DNA from: Lysobacterales bacterium
GTDB taxonomy: Bacteria; Pseudomonadota; Gammaproteobacteria; Xanthomonadales; Xanthomonadaceae
Direction: 5' to 3'
Assembly (NCBI GenBank): GCA_017302035.1
Contig: JAFLEA010000025.1
Coordinates: 1-34,078 of the forward strand
Length of the DNA stretch: 34,078 bases
Below, one piece after another: positions 20,857-29,837 of the stretch; position 1 is the first letter of the stretch; each line of letters starts with the position of its first letter. The position numbers were made by a program, and so were the translations under genes. The notes under the pieces were generated by a model. That model saw only the letters and a program-made list of their open reading frames with translations, was not told the DNA's origin and did no database searches.

Positions 20857-22401
20857 ATGAAATCAACGATCAAGCCAGGAATCCTGCTGACCTGCCTGGT
20901 GGCCGTTGCGGCCATCGGTTGCGGCCCGGAATCGTCGGCTGCCGCCGCCGATGCTCCCGCTGCGGCCGCGCATGTCGTGCCGTTGCCGCGGTCGATGGAA
21001 ACGCGTCCCGGCGAGTTGCGGATTGCGGGCGCGGTGGCGATGGAAGCGCCGGAGGATGCGCCCAATGCGCGGCGCGCGCTGGACGAATTGCTGGCGGGCC
21101 TGGGCGTCGCCACAAACGATGCGGCGAGCGTGCGCATCCGCCTGCAACGGATGGACGATGCCGCACTGGGCGAGGAGGGCTATCGGCTGGTGGTGGGGGA
21201 CGAGGGCATCGAACTGAGCGCACGCACCGACGCCGGGCTGTTCCATGCGGTGCAGAGTTTGCGCCAGCTGCTGCCCGCGCAGGCGCAGCCGGAGTACCGC
21301 CTGCCCCATCTGGCAATCGACGATGCGCCGGCCTACCGCTGGCGCGGCCTCTCGCTGGACGTGGCCCGGAGTTTCCTGCCGGTCGAATACCTCGAAAAGC
21401 ACATCGACCGCATGGCACTGTTCAAACTCAACCGCCTGCACCTGCACCTGACCGACGACCAGGGCTGGCGGATGGAGATCAAGCGCTATCCGAAGCTGGT
21501 GGAGATCGGTGGCGGCAGCGCGGTCGAGGGCGGGCGCGCCGGCTACTACACGCAGGAACAGCTGAGGCACCTGGTCGCCTACGCGCAGGAGCGCGGCATC
21601 ACCATCATCCCGGAGATCGACATGCCGGGCCATGTGCAGGCAGCGCTGGCGTCCTACAACGAACTGGCCTGCGATGGTGTGGACAACCTGTCCACCTATT
21701 CCGGCCGGGAGGTGGGCTTCAGCGTCCTGTGCCTGGACAAGCCGGAGGTCGTCTATCCCTTCGTCCGCGACGTGCTGGAAGAGGTGGTATCGGTGTTCCC
21801 GTCGCAGGAGATCCACATGGGCGGCGACGAGATCAAGCATCCGCTGTACGCCGATTTCATCGCCCGCACCGCGGCGATGGTGCGGGAGATGGGACGCACG
21901 CCCATCGCCTGGGAGGAAGGTTCGGTGGCCGACACCAGTCCCGACCTCATGCTGCAGCTCTGGAACGACGGCTACGACATCGCCCCGGCGGTCGCGAAGG
22001 GGCATCCGCTGATCCTGTCGCCGTGCACATACTTCTATATCGACCACGGCAACTACGCCGGCCAACCTGACACCTACGACTGGTGCCGCAAGGAAGGCGT
22101 GCCGCTGGAACGCATCTACGGCTTCGACCCCACGCCATTCGAGACCGCGGTGGGCGTCGAGGCGGCGCTGTGGTCGGAACTGGTCCACGCCGACGCAACC
22201 GCGGACGACCGCCTGTGGCCGCGGCTGGCGGCGGTGGCCGAGGTGGGCTGGAGTCCGGCCGGACGGCGCGACTATGACGGCTTCCGCCAGCGCATGGGCG
22301 CGCTGCGCCCGCATCTGGACGCGCTGGGGATCGCCTATCACCCCGAGCCGGACCTGGGCTGGGGAGACGGGGACCGGGCGAAGCGCCAGGAATCGGACTG
22401 A
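20857..22401 (+). CDS. GH20 beta-N-acetylhexosaminidase, lipoprotein
   Basis: A 514-residue enzyme that removes terminal N-acetyl-glucosamine or -galactosamine from chito-oligosaccharides or glycans. It starts with a lipoprotein signal (VAAIGCGPES, Cys about residue 22). A GH20 N-terminal domain (about 35-150) is followed by the TIM barrel beginning at YRWRGLSLDVARSF. The catalytic pair is D324-E325 in HMGGDEIKH. Substrate-contact Trp residues lie in MLQLWNDGYD and VEAALWSEL. The ATG at 20857 is chosen at the signal peptide. The POT transporter gene starts 22 bases downstream and is probably co-transcribed, which suggests uptake of the released or related small molecules. Confidence 0.93.
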   Translation: MKSTIKPGILLTCLVAVAAIGCGPESSAAAADAPAAAAHVVPLPRSMETRPGELRIAGAVAMEAPEDAPNARRALDELLAGLGVATNDAASVRIRLQRMDDAALGEEGYRLVVGDEGIELSARTDAGLFHAVQSLRQLLPAQAQPEYRLPHLAIDDAPAYRWRGLSLDVARSFLPVEYLEKHIDRMALFKLNRLHLHLTDDQGWRMEIKRYPKLVEIGGGSAVEGGRAGYYTQEQLRHLVAYAQERGITIIPEIDMPGHVQAALASYNELACDGVDNLSTYSGREVGFSVLCLDKPEVVYPFVRDVLEEVVSVFPSQEIHMGGDEIKHPLYADFIARTAAMVREMGRTPIAWEEGSVADTSPDLMLQLWNDGYDIAPAVAKGHPLILSPCTYFYIDHGNYAGQPDTYDWCRKEGVPLERIYGFDPTPFETAVGVEAALWSELVHADATADDRLWPRLAAVAEVGWSPAGRRDYDGFRQRMGALRPHLDALGIAYHPEPDLGWGDGDRAKRQESD

Positions 22402-22423
22402 TCCCGCCGAAGCGGAGCCGTGA

Positions 22424-23842
22424 ATGAACCATTCGACCGCAGCCGCAAACACCCGTCCGACCGACCGCGGATTCTTCGGCCACCCGAAAGGCCTGGCGTT
22501 CCTGTCCTTCACCGAGGCCTGGGAGCGCTTCTCGTTCTACGGCATGCAGGCGCTGCTGATGCTGTATCTGGTGCAGCACCTGCTGCACCCGGACGTGGCG
22601 GCCGGCGTGTTCGGGCTGGGGCCGCTGCGCGCCGCACTGGAGCGCTTGACCGGCCCGCTGTCCGAACAGGCGTTCGCCAGCCAGATCTTCGGCTGGTATT
22701 CGGGCCTGGTCTATTTCACCCCGGTGTTCGGCGGCCTGCTCGCCGACCGCGTGCTCGGCCAGCGGCGCACGGTGTTGCTGGGGGCGGCGTTGATGGTGGC
22801 CGGCCACCTGCTGATGGCCCTGGAGGCCGCCTTCCTGCCGGCGCTGGTGCTGCTGGTCGCCGGCAGCGGCTGCCTGAAGGGCAACATCTCGGTGCAGGTG
22901 GGCCAGCTGTACGGCGCCCACGAGGAAGGGCGGCGTTCGCGCGCCTTCGCGATCTTCTCCGCGGCGATCAATGTCGGCGCCCTGTTCGGACCGCTGGTGT
23001 GCGCGGTGGTGGCGCAGGTCTGGGGATGGCACATGGGCTTCGCCGTCGCCGGAGTGATGATGCTGGTGGCGATGGGCATCTACATTGCCGGGCGCAGGTA
23101 CCTGCCACCCGACGTGTTGCGGCGGCGCGATGCCCTGCCGCGCGCCCCGCTGACGGCGCACGACTGGCGGGTGATCGTCGCCCTGGTCCTGGTCAGCCTG
23201 CTGGCGGTGTTGCCGGCGGCGGCCTACAACCAGGAAATGATCGCCGGCATGCTGTTCATCGAGGCATCGGTGGACCGCAGTTTCCTCGGCTGGATGCTGC
23301 CGACCAGCGGGTTCAATGCGCTCGACGGCCTGTTCTGCATCGTCTTCGTGCCGCCGCTGGTGGCGCTGTGGCGGCGGCAGGCGCAGCGCGGGCGCGAACC
23401 CGGCGAGCTGGGCAAGATCGCGATCGGCTACCTGATCACCGCCCTCGCCAGCGTGGCGATGGTGTGGCCGGCGGCACGGGCGGAGGCGGGGCAGACCGTC
23501 GGCGTGGTATGGCCGGTGCTGTTGTTCGCGCTCAACGCGCTGGGGTTCCTCTACTACTGGCCGACACTGCTGGCACTGTTCTCGCGCGCTGCGCCGGCGG
23601 CGGTCAATTCGACCCTGATGGGCGTGTTGTTCTTCTCGACGTTCCTCGGCAACGTGGCCAGCGGCTTTTTCGGTGGCGGGTGGGAGACGATGGGCCACGC
23701 GCACTTCTTCTGGCTGCACGCGGCCCTGTCGCTGGGGCCCTTCGTGTTGACGCTGCTCACCCTGCGCCCGCTGGAGCGTTTGTTCGCGTCCTCGGCCCCC
23801 TGTGCGCCCGCGGCGCCAATGCCCCGGCCCCCGTCCGGCTAG
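22424..23842 (+). CDS. POT (PTR2) family proton-coupled peptide transporter
   Basis: A 472-residue inner-membrane symporter with about 12-14 hydrophobic segments. The POT signature ExxERFxxYG is E31-AWERFSFYG40, the proton-coupling motif, followed by a GWYSGLVYFTPVFGGLLADRVLG segment and GSGCLKGNISVQVGQLY. The family moves di- and tripeptides; some members carry other substrates. It sits directly behind the GH20 hexosaminidase (22-base gap, GGAG before ATG 22424), so an amino-sugar or glycopeptide substrate is possible, but that is inference. The C-terminal tail is rich in Ala and Pro. Confidence 0.9.
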   Translation: MNHSTAAANTRPTDRGFFGHPKGLAFLSFTEAWERFSFYGMQALLMLYLVQHLLHPDVAAGVFGLGPLRAALERLTGPLSEQAFASQIFGWYSGLVYFTPVFGGLLADRVLGQRRTVLLGAALMVAGHLLMALEAAFLPALVLLVAGSGCLKGNISVQVGQLYGAHEEGRRSRAFAIFSAAINVGALFGPLVCAVVAQVWGWHMGFAVAGVMMLVAMGIYIAGRRYLPPDVLRRRDALPRAPLTAHDWRVIVALVLVSLLAVLPAAAYNQEMIAGMLFIEASVDRSFLGWMLPTSGFNALDGLFCIVFVPPLVALWRRQAQRGREPGELGKIAIGYLITALASVAMVWPAARAEAGQTVGVVWPVLLFALNALGFLYYWPTLLALFSRAAPAAVNSTLMGVLFFSTFLGNVASGFFGGGWETMGHAHFFWLHAALSLGPFVLTLLTLRPLERLFASSAPCAPAAPMPRPPSG

Positions 23843-23891
23843 AATGCACCGCCCGGCCCGGCCGGGCGGGAACCGGTCGGGGAGGGGCACG

Positions 23892-25007
23892 GTGGCGGAA
23901 GGGGGCACGCATTGGGTGGTCAGGCTGAACGGGCGCAACCGCGCGACGTTCTTCCTGGGCGTGCTGGCGATGCTGGCCCTGCACCTGCGCCACCAACAAG
24001 TGGGCGCGTTGCACTGGACGTTGCTGGTGCTGCAGTTCGCGGTGTATCCGGGGCTGATCTACTGGCGGGCCGTGCGTTCGGCCGACCCGCTGCGCACGGA
24101 GCTGCAGAACCTGCTGCTGGACGGATTCCTGCTGGGCATGTGGATGGCGGTATGGGGGATGCCGTTGTGGATCTCGTTCATGCTGGTCATCGCCGTATGC
24201 CTGAACGTGGTCATCTACATGGGCATGCCAGGGTTGGGAAAGGCCTGGGCGGCGCTGGGTGGCGGGATCGCGCTGGTCTGGCTGGTGGCGGGGATCGACT
24301 TCCGTCCCGATACCAGTCTGGCGGTAAGCCTGCTGTGCATCGGCCTGCTGACCTTGTACCTGCTGTTCTTCGCCAACGCCGCCTACCACCGCGGCCTGTC
24401 GCTGCGCGAAAACCGCAAGGTGCTGGGCGAGCGGCTGGAGCAGATCACCGAGTTGCAGGCCAGGCTGCAGGAGCAGGCGCTGCACGATCCGCTGACCGGG
24501 CTGTACAACCGCCGCCACATGGACACCGTGCTGGCGCGCGAACTGGCGACCTGCCGCGACGCCGGCGAGTCGCTGGCGCTGGTGCTGCTGGACATCGACC
24601 ACTTCAAGCGGGTCAACGACACCTGGGGCCACCTGGCCGGCGACGACATGCTGTGCGTGCTGGCCGGGCAGTTGCGGGACATCGTGGAAGGGCGGGCGAT
24701 GGCCTGCCGCTTCGGTGGCGAGGAATTCATGCTGATGCTGCCGGGTGCGGCGGCGACGGGCGCGCTCGAGGTGGCCGAGCGGCTGCGGCGGCGATTCGAA
24801 CGGGAGCCGGGCCTGGCAGAGGGCCAGCCCATGCGGGCGACGCTGTCGCTGGGCGTTGCCGTCGCCCCGGACCACGGCGGCAGTGCGCGCGAACTGCTGC
24901 TGTGCGCCGACCAGGCGCTCTACCAGGCCAAGCTGCTCGGCCGCAACCGGGTCGTGCCGGCCGCTGCGCCCGTGGGCGAGGACGCAGCGGCCTCCGCGGA
25001 GGGTTGA
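23892..25007 (+). CDS. Membrane-bound diguanylate cyclase (GGEEF)
   Basis: A 371-residue protein that likely makes cyclic di-GMP from GTP. The N-terminal 170 residues have about six hydrophobic segments of the MASE2 type (opening NGRNRATFFLGVLAMLALHL). A short coiled stretch (RENRKVLGERLEQITELQARL) leads into the GGDEF domain from about residue 195: HDPLTGLYNRRHMD, then DIDHFKRVNDTWGHLAGDD, and the active loop G275-GEEF279. No RxxD inhibitory site is seen just upstream (RAMACRFGGEEF). The start is a GTG at 23892 behind GGGGAGGGG; an ATG upstream would overlap the transporter gene heavily. Confidence 0.9.
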   Translation: MAEGGTHWVVRLNGRNRATFFLGVLAMLALHLRHQQVGALHWTLLVLQFAVYPGLIYWRAVRSADPLRTELQNLLLDGFLLGMWMAVWGMPLWISFMLVIAVCLNVVIYMGMPGLGKAWAALGGGIALVWLVAGIDFRPDTSLAVSLLCIGLLTLYLLFFANAAYHRGLSLRENRKVLGERLEQITELQARLQEQALHDPLTGLYNRRHMDTVLARELATCRDAGESLALVLLDIDHFKRVNDTWGHLAGDDMLCVLAGQLRDIVEGRAMACRFGGEEFMLMLPGAAATGALEVAERLRRRFEREPGLAEGQPMRATLSLGVAVAPDHGGSARELLLCADQALYQAKLLGRNRVVPAAAPVGEDAAASAEG

Positions 25008-25081
25008 ACCGGGCAGCCGGGTTCATTCCCCGGCCTGTGGCATCCTGCCGTGGTTTCCCGGCCCGAGCGAGGGCGCACCCC

Positions 25082-26050
25082 GTGGACGCTGGCAGGCGAT
25101 CGCGCAATCTGGGCCTGGTGGAATGCGCCATCAAGGCCGCCTCCAGCCACAACACCCAGCCGTGGCGCTTCCTGATCGAGGGCGACCGGATCACGATCCT
25201 GCCCGACCCGACGCGGCGTTGCCCGGCGGTGGACCCCGACGACCACCACCTGTTCGCGAGCCTGGGCTGCGCGGCGGAGAACCTGTGCGTGGCGGCGCGG
25301 GCCACGGGCCTGGAGGCCACGGTACGTTTCGACCACGCCTCCGCGGGCGTGCAGGTGGACCTGGCGCAATCCGCACGCAGCGGCGACCCGCTGTACGCGG
25401 CGATCGACCTGCGCCAATGCAGCCGCAGCCTCTACGACGGCACGCCGCTGACCGCGGGCGAACGCCGCCTGCTCGAGATCGCCGGCACCGGCGAGGGCGT
25501 GCGCCTGATGCTGCTGGAAGGGAGTGGGCAGCTGGAGCGGATTGCCGATTACGTGGCCGCCGGCAACAGCGCGCAGTTCGCCGATCCGGCCTGGCGCGCG
25601 GAGCTGCAGCACTGGATCCGCTTCAACACGCGCAGCGCACGGGCGACCGGCGACGGCCTGCATGGCCCGGTGATGGGCAGTCCGGACGTGCCGGACTGGC
25701 TGGGTGGGCTGTTCATGCGCTTTGGCTTCTCGGCGGCCCGCCAGAACCGCAAGGACCGCGAACAGATCCGCAGCTCGGCGGCCGTGGCCGTGTTCGTGTC
25801 CGCGGTGGACGATCGCCGGCACTGGGTCGAGGCGGGCCGCTGCTACCAGCGCTTCGCCCTGCAGGCCGCAGCGCTGGACCTGCGCACCGCCTTCATCAAC
25901 CAGCCGGTGGAAGTGACGCCACTGCGGCCGGAGTTCGCCGCGTTCCTCGGCGTGGGCACGGGCCGTCCCGACCTGGTGGTCCGCGTCGGGCACGGCCCGC
26001 GCATGCCGCGCTCGTTGCGGCGGCCGGTGGAGGAAGTACTGGCCGGGTAG
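25082..26050 (+). CDS. Acg-like nitroreductase-family protein
   Basis: A 322-residue protein of the nitroreductase fold, close to the Acg group. The diagnostic opening is VECAIKAASSHNTQPWRFLI, where the Ser-His-Asn-Thr-Gln region binds FMN or its remnant. A long middle domain contains AGNSAQFADPAWRAELQHWIR and SARATGDGLHGPVMG, with a typical WVEAGRCYQRFALQAAALDL helix later. In the family such proteins are flavin-binding, some with lost activity, and are often stress-induced. The start is taken as GTG 25082; the long frame upstream overlaps the GGDEF gene and is out of character. Confidence 0.78.
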   Translation: MDAGRRSRNLGLVECAIKAASSHNTQPWRFLIEGDRITILPDPTRRCPAVDPDDHHLFASLGCAAENLCVAARATGLEATVRFDHASAGVQVDLAQSARSGDPLYAAIDLRQCSRSLYDGTPLTAGERRLLEIAGTGEGVRLMLLEGSGQLERIADYVAAGNSAQFADPAWRAELQHWIRFNTRSARATGDGLHGPVMGSPDVPDWLGGLFMRFGFSAARQNRKDREQIRSSAAVAVFVSAVDDRRHWVEAGRCYQRFALQAAALDLRTAFINQPVEVTPLRPEFAAFLGVGTGRPDLVVRVGHGPRMPRSLRRPVEEVLAG

Positions 26051-26099
26051 CTTGCCCTACACTCGCGGTCGGGCCGCGGGTTGCGGCGTGGAGTACGCC

Positions 26100-26693
26100 T
26101 TGAACGAACAATTCCAGCACGTGATGGTGCTGATCTCGATCGTCATCGGCCTGGCCATCACCCATCTGCTCTCGGGCGTGGTCGATGCGATGGACCGGGC
26201 CGAGGACGACGACCATCCGGAGATCCTGAGCCTGCTCGGGGTGCTGTGGGCATCCACCGCGTTCATGTGGATGATCAATTTCTGGTGGTTCCAGTACAGG
26301 CTGCTCGCCTACGAGGGTCCGTGGACGATCTGGCGCTACCTGTTCATGGTTCTGTACTCGGTGGTGCTGTACATGCTGGCGGTGATGCTGGTCCCGCGCG
26401 ATTGGGATTCGGTCAAGCGCTACAACGAGTATTTCATGCGCAACCGGCGCTGGTTCTTCACCGCGTTGCTGCTGGCCAGCGTCGCCGACCTGATCGACTC
26501 GTGGATCAAGGGCGGTTGGCGCTACGTCGTGGACATGGGGCCGTTCAACAACACGGTGGTGCTGGTGACGATCCCGGTGGTGGCCATCGGCATCGTGTCG
26601 CGCAAGATCCGCACCCAGGAGGTCATCGCGGCGCTGTACTTCGTGCTGTACGTGATCGCGATCTTCGAATACACGCCGGTGCTCGGCTCGTAG
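26100..26693 (+). CDS. Integral membrane protein, unknown function
   Basis: A 197-residue protein with about five or six hydrophobic segments (VMVLISIVIGLAITHLLSGV near the N-terminus, then pairs at about residues 45-70, 80-105, 118-140, 150-195). Charged loops contain DRAEDDDHPE and DSVKRYNEYFMRNRRW. I chose the TTG at 26100 because GGAG lies six bases before it; GTG 26088 is an alternative. No family is recognised. It follows the nitroreductase gene by 49 bases. A terminator for the opposite-strand gene follows 63 bases after the stop. Confidence 0.7.
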   Translation: MNEQFQHVMVLISIVIGLAITHLLSGVVDAMDRAEDDDHPEILSLLGVLWASTAFMWMINFWWFQYRLLAYEGPWTIWRYLFMVLYSVVLYMLAVMLVPRDWDSVKRYNEYFMRNRRWFFTALLLASVADLIDSWIKGGWRYVVDMGPFNNTVVLVTIPVVAIGIVSRKIRTQEVIAALYFVLYVIAIFEYTPVLGS

Positions 26694-26744
26694 CGATCGC
26701 AGGGCGTGGCGGAGTCGGCACCGTGGGAGCGGACGGGAGGGGGG

Positions 26745-26786
26745 CAAAAAACAGAAGGCCCGGCGCCGCATCGCGGCGCCGGGCCT
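26745..26786 (-). terminator. Strong hairpin terminator
   Basis: A 13-bp perfect stem (GGCCCGGCGCCGC and its complement, 26757-26769 and 26773-26785) with a 3-base loop. On the - strand it is followed by a T-run (complement of AAAAAACAGAA at 26746-26756). It ends the SHOCT gene at 26810 and lies between two convergent genes. Confidence 0.92.
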
Positions 26787-26809
26787 CGGGTATCCCGCAG
26801 GGGCCGGGA

Positions 26810-27193
26810 TCAGCCCAGCGCCCTGGCCTTCAGCTTGGCGAACTCGTCGGCGCTGATCGTTCCGGAGTCCAGCAGCGCCTTGGCGTCGGCGATCTGTTCG
26901 GCGGCCGACTTGCCACCGGCGACGCTGCGGATGTAGGCGTCGGTCTCCAGGCGTGCTTCGCGCACCGCTTCCAGCTGGCGCTCGGACATGCCGCGGCCAC
27001 GGAACAGGATGTAGAGCAACGCGGTCAGGAACGGGACGAAGATCAGGCCCAGGAACCAGATTGCCTTGGCGAAGCCGCCCAGCTTCTTGTCGCGGAACAG
27101 GTCGACGATGATCTGGAACAGGACGATCAGGTAGGCGACCAGGACGAAGATCACCAGGATCTGCCAGATGGTCTCCCAGAAATTGCTGCTCAT
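26810..27193 (-). CDS. PLDc_N/SHOCT domain membrane protein
   Basis: A 127-residue protein. The first 65 residues hold two transmembrane segments in the pattern of the phospholipase D nuclease N-terminal domain (VFVLVAYLIVLFQIIVDLF and AIWFLGLIFVPFLTALLYIL). The last 30 residues (EQIADAKALLDSGTISADEF AKLKARALG) form a SHOCT domain, a short C-terminal helix pair. Such proteins are common and of unknown role. ATG 27193 is chosen at the family start. A strong terminator follows. It is convergent with the membrane protein at 26100. Confidence 0.85.
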   Translation of the reverse strand: MSSNFWETIWQILVIFVLVAYLIVLFQIIVDLFRDKKLGGFAKAIWFLGLIFVPFLTALLYILFRGRGMSERQLEAVREARLETDAYIRSVAGGKSAAEQIADAKALLDSGTISADEFAKLKARALG

Positions 27194-27336
27194 TGCGTGG
27201 TTCTCCGGATGGATGAGACGGATGGGCGCCCGGCCGGCAACCCCGGCGCGGACGAAGACGTGAGGCCGGCCACACTAGCATCCGGCCCAGCCCAAGTCAT
27301 CCACGCGTGCCGGCGGCGGCCGGCCGCGTGCCCGGG

Positions 27337-27978
27337 TCAGCGACGGGTGCCGGTCTTCTTCGCGGCCTTCTTGGCCGGCGCCTTCGCCGCCTTCTTCCGC
27401 GCGGCCGGTTGCTTCGCCGGAGTCTTGCCGGCGGCCTTCTTGGCCGGCACCTTCGCCGCCTTCTTCCGCGCCGGCGCCTGCTTCACGGCGGCCTGCTTCT
27501 TCGCCGGCGCCTTGCGCGCCACCGGCTGCAGCGAATAGGCGACGGACACGTCCGGCAACGCCGCCTCCCAGCCAGCGAACAGGCCGGCCCAGTCCGGATC
27601 CAGCGCCGGGGTGGCGAGGCCTGCCTGGTCCAGGGCGGCGATGGTGTCGCGCTGCCAGGCCGCCAGCGCGTCCTGCACGCCGCGGGCGAAGCTGGCCTGC
27701 GCGGCCACGGCGATCTGTGCGGCGGCCTGCTGGTCGCCGAAGCGCTGCTGCAGCTGGCGCCAGTATGCGTCGGCCGGGGTCGCCAGCAGCCGCTGCCAGT
27801 CCTGGGTATGGAGGATTTCCTGCAGTTCGGCGCTGCCTTCGGCGATGCCGTCGTTGACCAGGCGTTGCACGAACTCGTACCAGTACTGGCCGCCGGACTG
27901 GGCCAGTTCGGCGATGCGCGCCTGCAGCGCGCAGTTTGCCTGGGCCAGGGCCATGGGGAAGGCGGTGGGGTCTTTCAT
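27337..27978 (-). CDS. Phasin-like protein with histone-like Lys/Ala-rich tail
   Basis: A 213-residue protein. The first 145 residues are helical (CALQARIAELAQSGGQYWY, QASFARGVQDALAAWQRDT), resembling phasins, which coat polyhydroxyalkanoate granules. The last 65 residues are a Lys/Ala/Pro repeat (KAPAKK, KVPAKKAAGKTPAK, KKAAKK) like histone H1 and the DNA-binding tail of PhaF/PhaM-type phasins. The tail codons contain a 69-base tandem repeat. The ATG at 27978 is chosen; the frame is open far upstream because of base composition. No polyhydroxyalkanoate synthase lies nearby, so the role in granule segregation is inference. Confidence 0.75.
   Translation of the reverse strand: MKDPTAFPMALAQANCALQARIAELAQSGGQYWYEFVQRLVNDGIAEGSAELQEILHTQDWQRLLATPADAYWRQLQQRFGDQQAAAQIAVAAQASFARGVQDALAAWQRDTIAALDQAGLATPALDPDWAGLFAGWEAALPDVSVAYSLQPVARKAPAKKQAAVKQAPARKKAAKVPAKKAAGKTPAKQPAARKKAAKAPAKKAAKKTGTRR
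27362..27470. repeat. Tandem 69-base repeat in the Lys/Ala tail
   Basis: A 40-base unit at 27362-27401 recurs almost unchanged at 27431-27470, a period of 69 bases (23 codons), inside the phasin-like gene. It probably varies in copy number between strains and sets the length of the basic tail. Confidence 0.8.
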
Positions 27979-28158
27979 GCGCGTGTCCTCGTCGGGGATT
28001 GCATGGGATCCGTGGCTCCGGGCGGCGGGGCCGGACGCGACCGGGAGAGCCGCCCACCACCTTGCCACGCTAGCGCCTGCGGCCGCCGCGGGCAACGACC
28101 GCCCGTGCGGGCTATGCTTGCATCCCTTCCCCGTCTTTCGTGCGTCTGGAGCCGTCCC

Positions 28159-28809
28159 TTGAGCACTTCCGATTCCCGCTTCGCCCGCATCGCCGGCCCG
28201 CTGCTGCTGTGCAGCCTGTTCGCCGTCGCCGGTTGCGCCTCCGCGCCGTCGGCCGGGCGTGCCCCGGCGGGGAAGGTGACCGTGGCGATGCCGGCCACGG
28301 CCCTGCCCGGCCAGGGCTACGCCTTCGTGCCGCTGCTGCCCATGACCTCGGCCGAACAGGATGCCCGGGTCCAGGACGAGGCATTCCGCGCCCGCCTGCG
28401 CCAGGCGCTGGAGCGCTCGCTGCAGGACAAGGGCTACGTGCCGGTGGACCTGGCCAAGGCTGATTTCCTGGTCGCCTACCGGGTGGGCGTGCGCGACCTG
28501 CAGGAGGTGGTCCCGGTGGCCGAGCAGGCCGGCGGCGCCACCCGCATGGCCGCGGTCGAATGCAGCGGCGGACGCTGCTCGCAGCTGGTGGTCCGCAACG
28601 ACACCGGCACTCCGGTATCCCGCTACACCTACGTCGCCAGCGAGCGTACCGAAGGCGGTTTGCAGGTGGAGATGGTGGAGCCGGCTTCGCTGCGGGTGGT
28701 GTGGAGCGCGCTCAACGCCGGCACGGTGCAGCCAGGCGACGCCACCCAGGCGCGGCTGGACGCGATCGCCGCGCAGACCCTGGCGCAGCTGCCCGCGCAC
28801 CGCGACTGA
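28159..28809 (+). CDS. DUF4136-like lipoprotein
   Basis: A 216-residue lipoprotein. The signal peptide has a lipobox (FAVAGCASAP, Cys about residue 24). The mature part contains TALPGQGYAFVPLLP, a helix with RARLRQALERSLQDKGYV and a KADFLVAYRVGVRD strand, the DUF4136 arrangement. A small Cys pair (ECSGGRCSQ) may form a disulfide, and the C-terminal helix begins DATQARLDAIAAQTLAQLP. I chose the TTG start at 28159 because GGAG lies eight bases before it. Divergent from the phasin-like gene; the short gap may hold both promoters. Confidence 0.78.
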   Translation: MSTSDSRFARIAGPLLLCSLFAVAGCASAPSAGRAPAGKVTVAMPATALPGQGYAFVPLLPMTSAEQDARVQDEAFRARLRQALERSLQDKGYVPVDLAKADFLVAYRVGVRDLQEVVPVAEQAGGATRMAAVECSGGRCSQLVVRNDTGTPVSRYTYVASERTEGGLQVEMVEPASLRVVWSALNAGTVQPGDATQARLDAIAAQTLAQLPAHRD

Positions 28810-28892
28810 GCGGTACCCACTGCCGTCCGCGCGGAGTAGGGCGTAGGCTGTGCCCGCGGCACTGCCGCCGCGCGCGAACGGGGAGAAAGGGC

Positions 28893-29330
28893 ATGCATAC
28901 GCAGACCGGGGCCGCCAGGCCCGGGGCCTACTGGTGGATCGCGGTGCTGGCGCTGGCCTGGAACCTGATCGGGCTGGCGATGTTCTTCATCCAGGTGACC
29001 CTGGACGGCGAGCAGCTGATGAAGCTGACTGAAGCCCAGCGGGCCGTGCACCTGGCGACCCCGGGTTGGGTGAACCTGGCATTCGCCTTCGCCGTGATCG
29101 GTGGCGTCCTCGGCGCGCTGTCGCTGCTGCTGCGCCGACGCTGGGCGGTGCCGATGTTCGCGATCTCGCTGCTGGCGCTGCTGGTGCAGATGGTCGGCGG
29201 CTACGCGGTCACGCCTGCATGGGCCGCCTATGGCGCGGCAGGACTGGCGATGCCGGCGCTGCTGCTGGTGGTGGCGCTGTTGCAGTGGAACTACGCGCGC
29301 CGCTGCAGGGTGCGCGGGTGGCTGCGCTGA
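28893..29330 (+). CDS. Small integral membrane protein, unknown function
   Basis: A 145-residue inner-membrane protein with four hydrophobic segments at about residues 14-34, 54-80, 83-101 and 108-132. A segment with LDGEQLMKLTEAQRAVH sits in the first loop. The ATG at 28893 follows GGGGAGAAAGGGC, a good ribosome-binding site. I do not recognise a named family, though the sugar-transporter-like small four-helix layout is common. It lies 83 bases behind the lipoprotein gene. Confidence 0.75.
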   Translation: MHTQTGAARPGAYWWIAVLALAWNLIGLAMFFIQVTLDGEQLMKLTEAQRAVHLATPGWVNLAFAFAVIGGVLGALSLLLRRRWAVPMFAISLLALLVQMVGGYAVTPAWAAYGAAGLAMPALLLVVALLQWNYARRCRVRGWLR

Positions 29331-29495
29331 GGCTGCAGTCGCGGCGGTGGCCGCGACGCCGCCTTCCCCGCCCAGCGATCCGGCGCCGGCGGAGGGACTG
29401 AACGCTACACAACCTTCACGCCGGGATTCACCATGGCTGTACGCATGCATGCGGAGACTACGTCCACACCCACGCAAGGACAGGAGTTCTCCAAC

Positions 29496-29837
29496 ATGCT
29501 GAAGCAGACAACCACTCTCGCCGTCGTCCTGGCCGCCCTGCTGTGCTCCGGCGCCGCACTGGCGGACGAGCAGAAGCCGCAGAAGAAGGCCGCCGCCGAG
29601 GCGGCGTCGGCGCAGCCGATCGATGACACCTGGATCACCACCAAGGTCAAGGCGAGTCTGGTGGCGGACGAGGACGTGTCGGCGATGAAGATCGAGGTGG
29701 ACACGGTCAATGGCGTGGTCTTCCTGACCGGCACCGTACAGACCCAGGCCCAGGCCGACGAGGCCAGGCGGCGCGCCTCGCAGGTCAAGGGCGTGGCCAA
29801 GGTCGATACCTCCCGGCTGAAGGTCACCGGCAGTTGA
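29496..29837 (+). CDS. BON domain periplasmic protein
   Basis: A 113-residue exported protein. The signal peptide (about residues 1-24) ends in GAALADE. After a Lys/Ala-rich linker (KPQKKAAAEAASAQ) comes one BON domain: DTWITTKVKASLVADEDVSAMKIEVDTVNGVVFLTG, then a helix and the closing VKGVAKVDTSRLKVTGS. BON domains bind lipids or membranes and occur in osmotic-stress proteins such as OsmY. The ATG at 29496 has AGGAG upstream; a longer frame from 29433 lacks a signal peptide at its start. Confidence 0.88.
   Translation: MLKQTTTLAVVLAALLCSGAALADEQKPQKKAAAEAASAQPIDDTWITTKVKASLVADEDVSAMKIEVDTVNGVVFLTGTVQTQAQADEARRRASQVKGVAKVDTSRLKVTGS

Noticed and set aside
21947-23938. Long - strand frame opposite the POT transporter
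   Set aside because: His/Gln/Arg-rich with no recognisable domain, antisense to a clear transporter.
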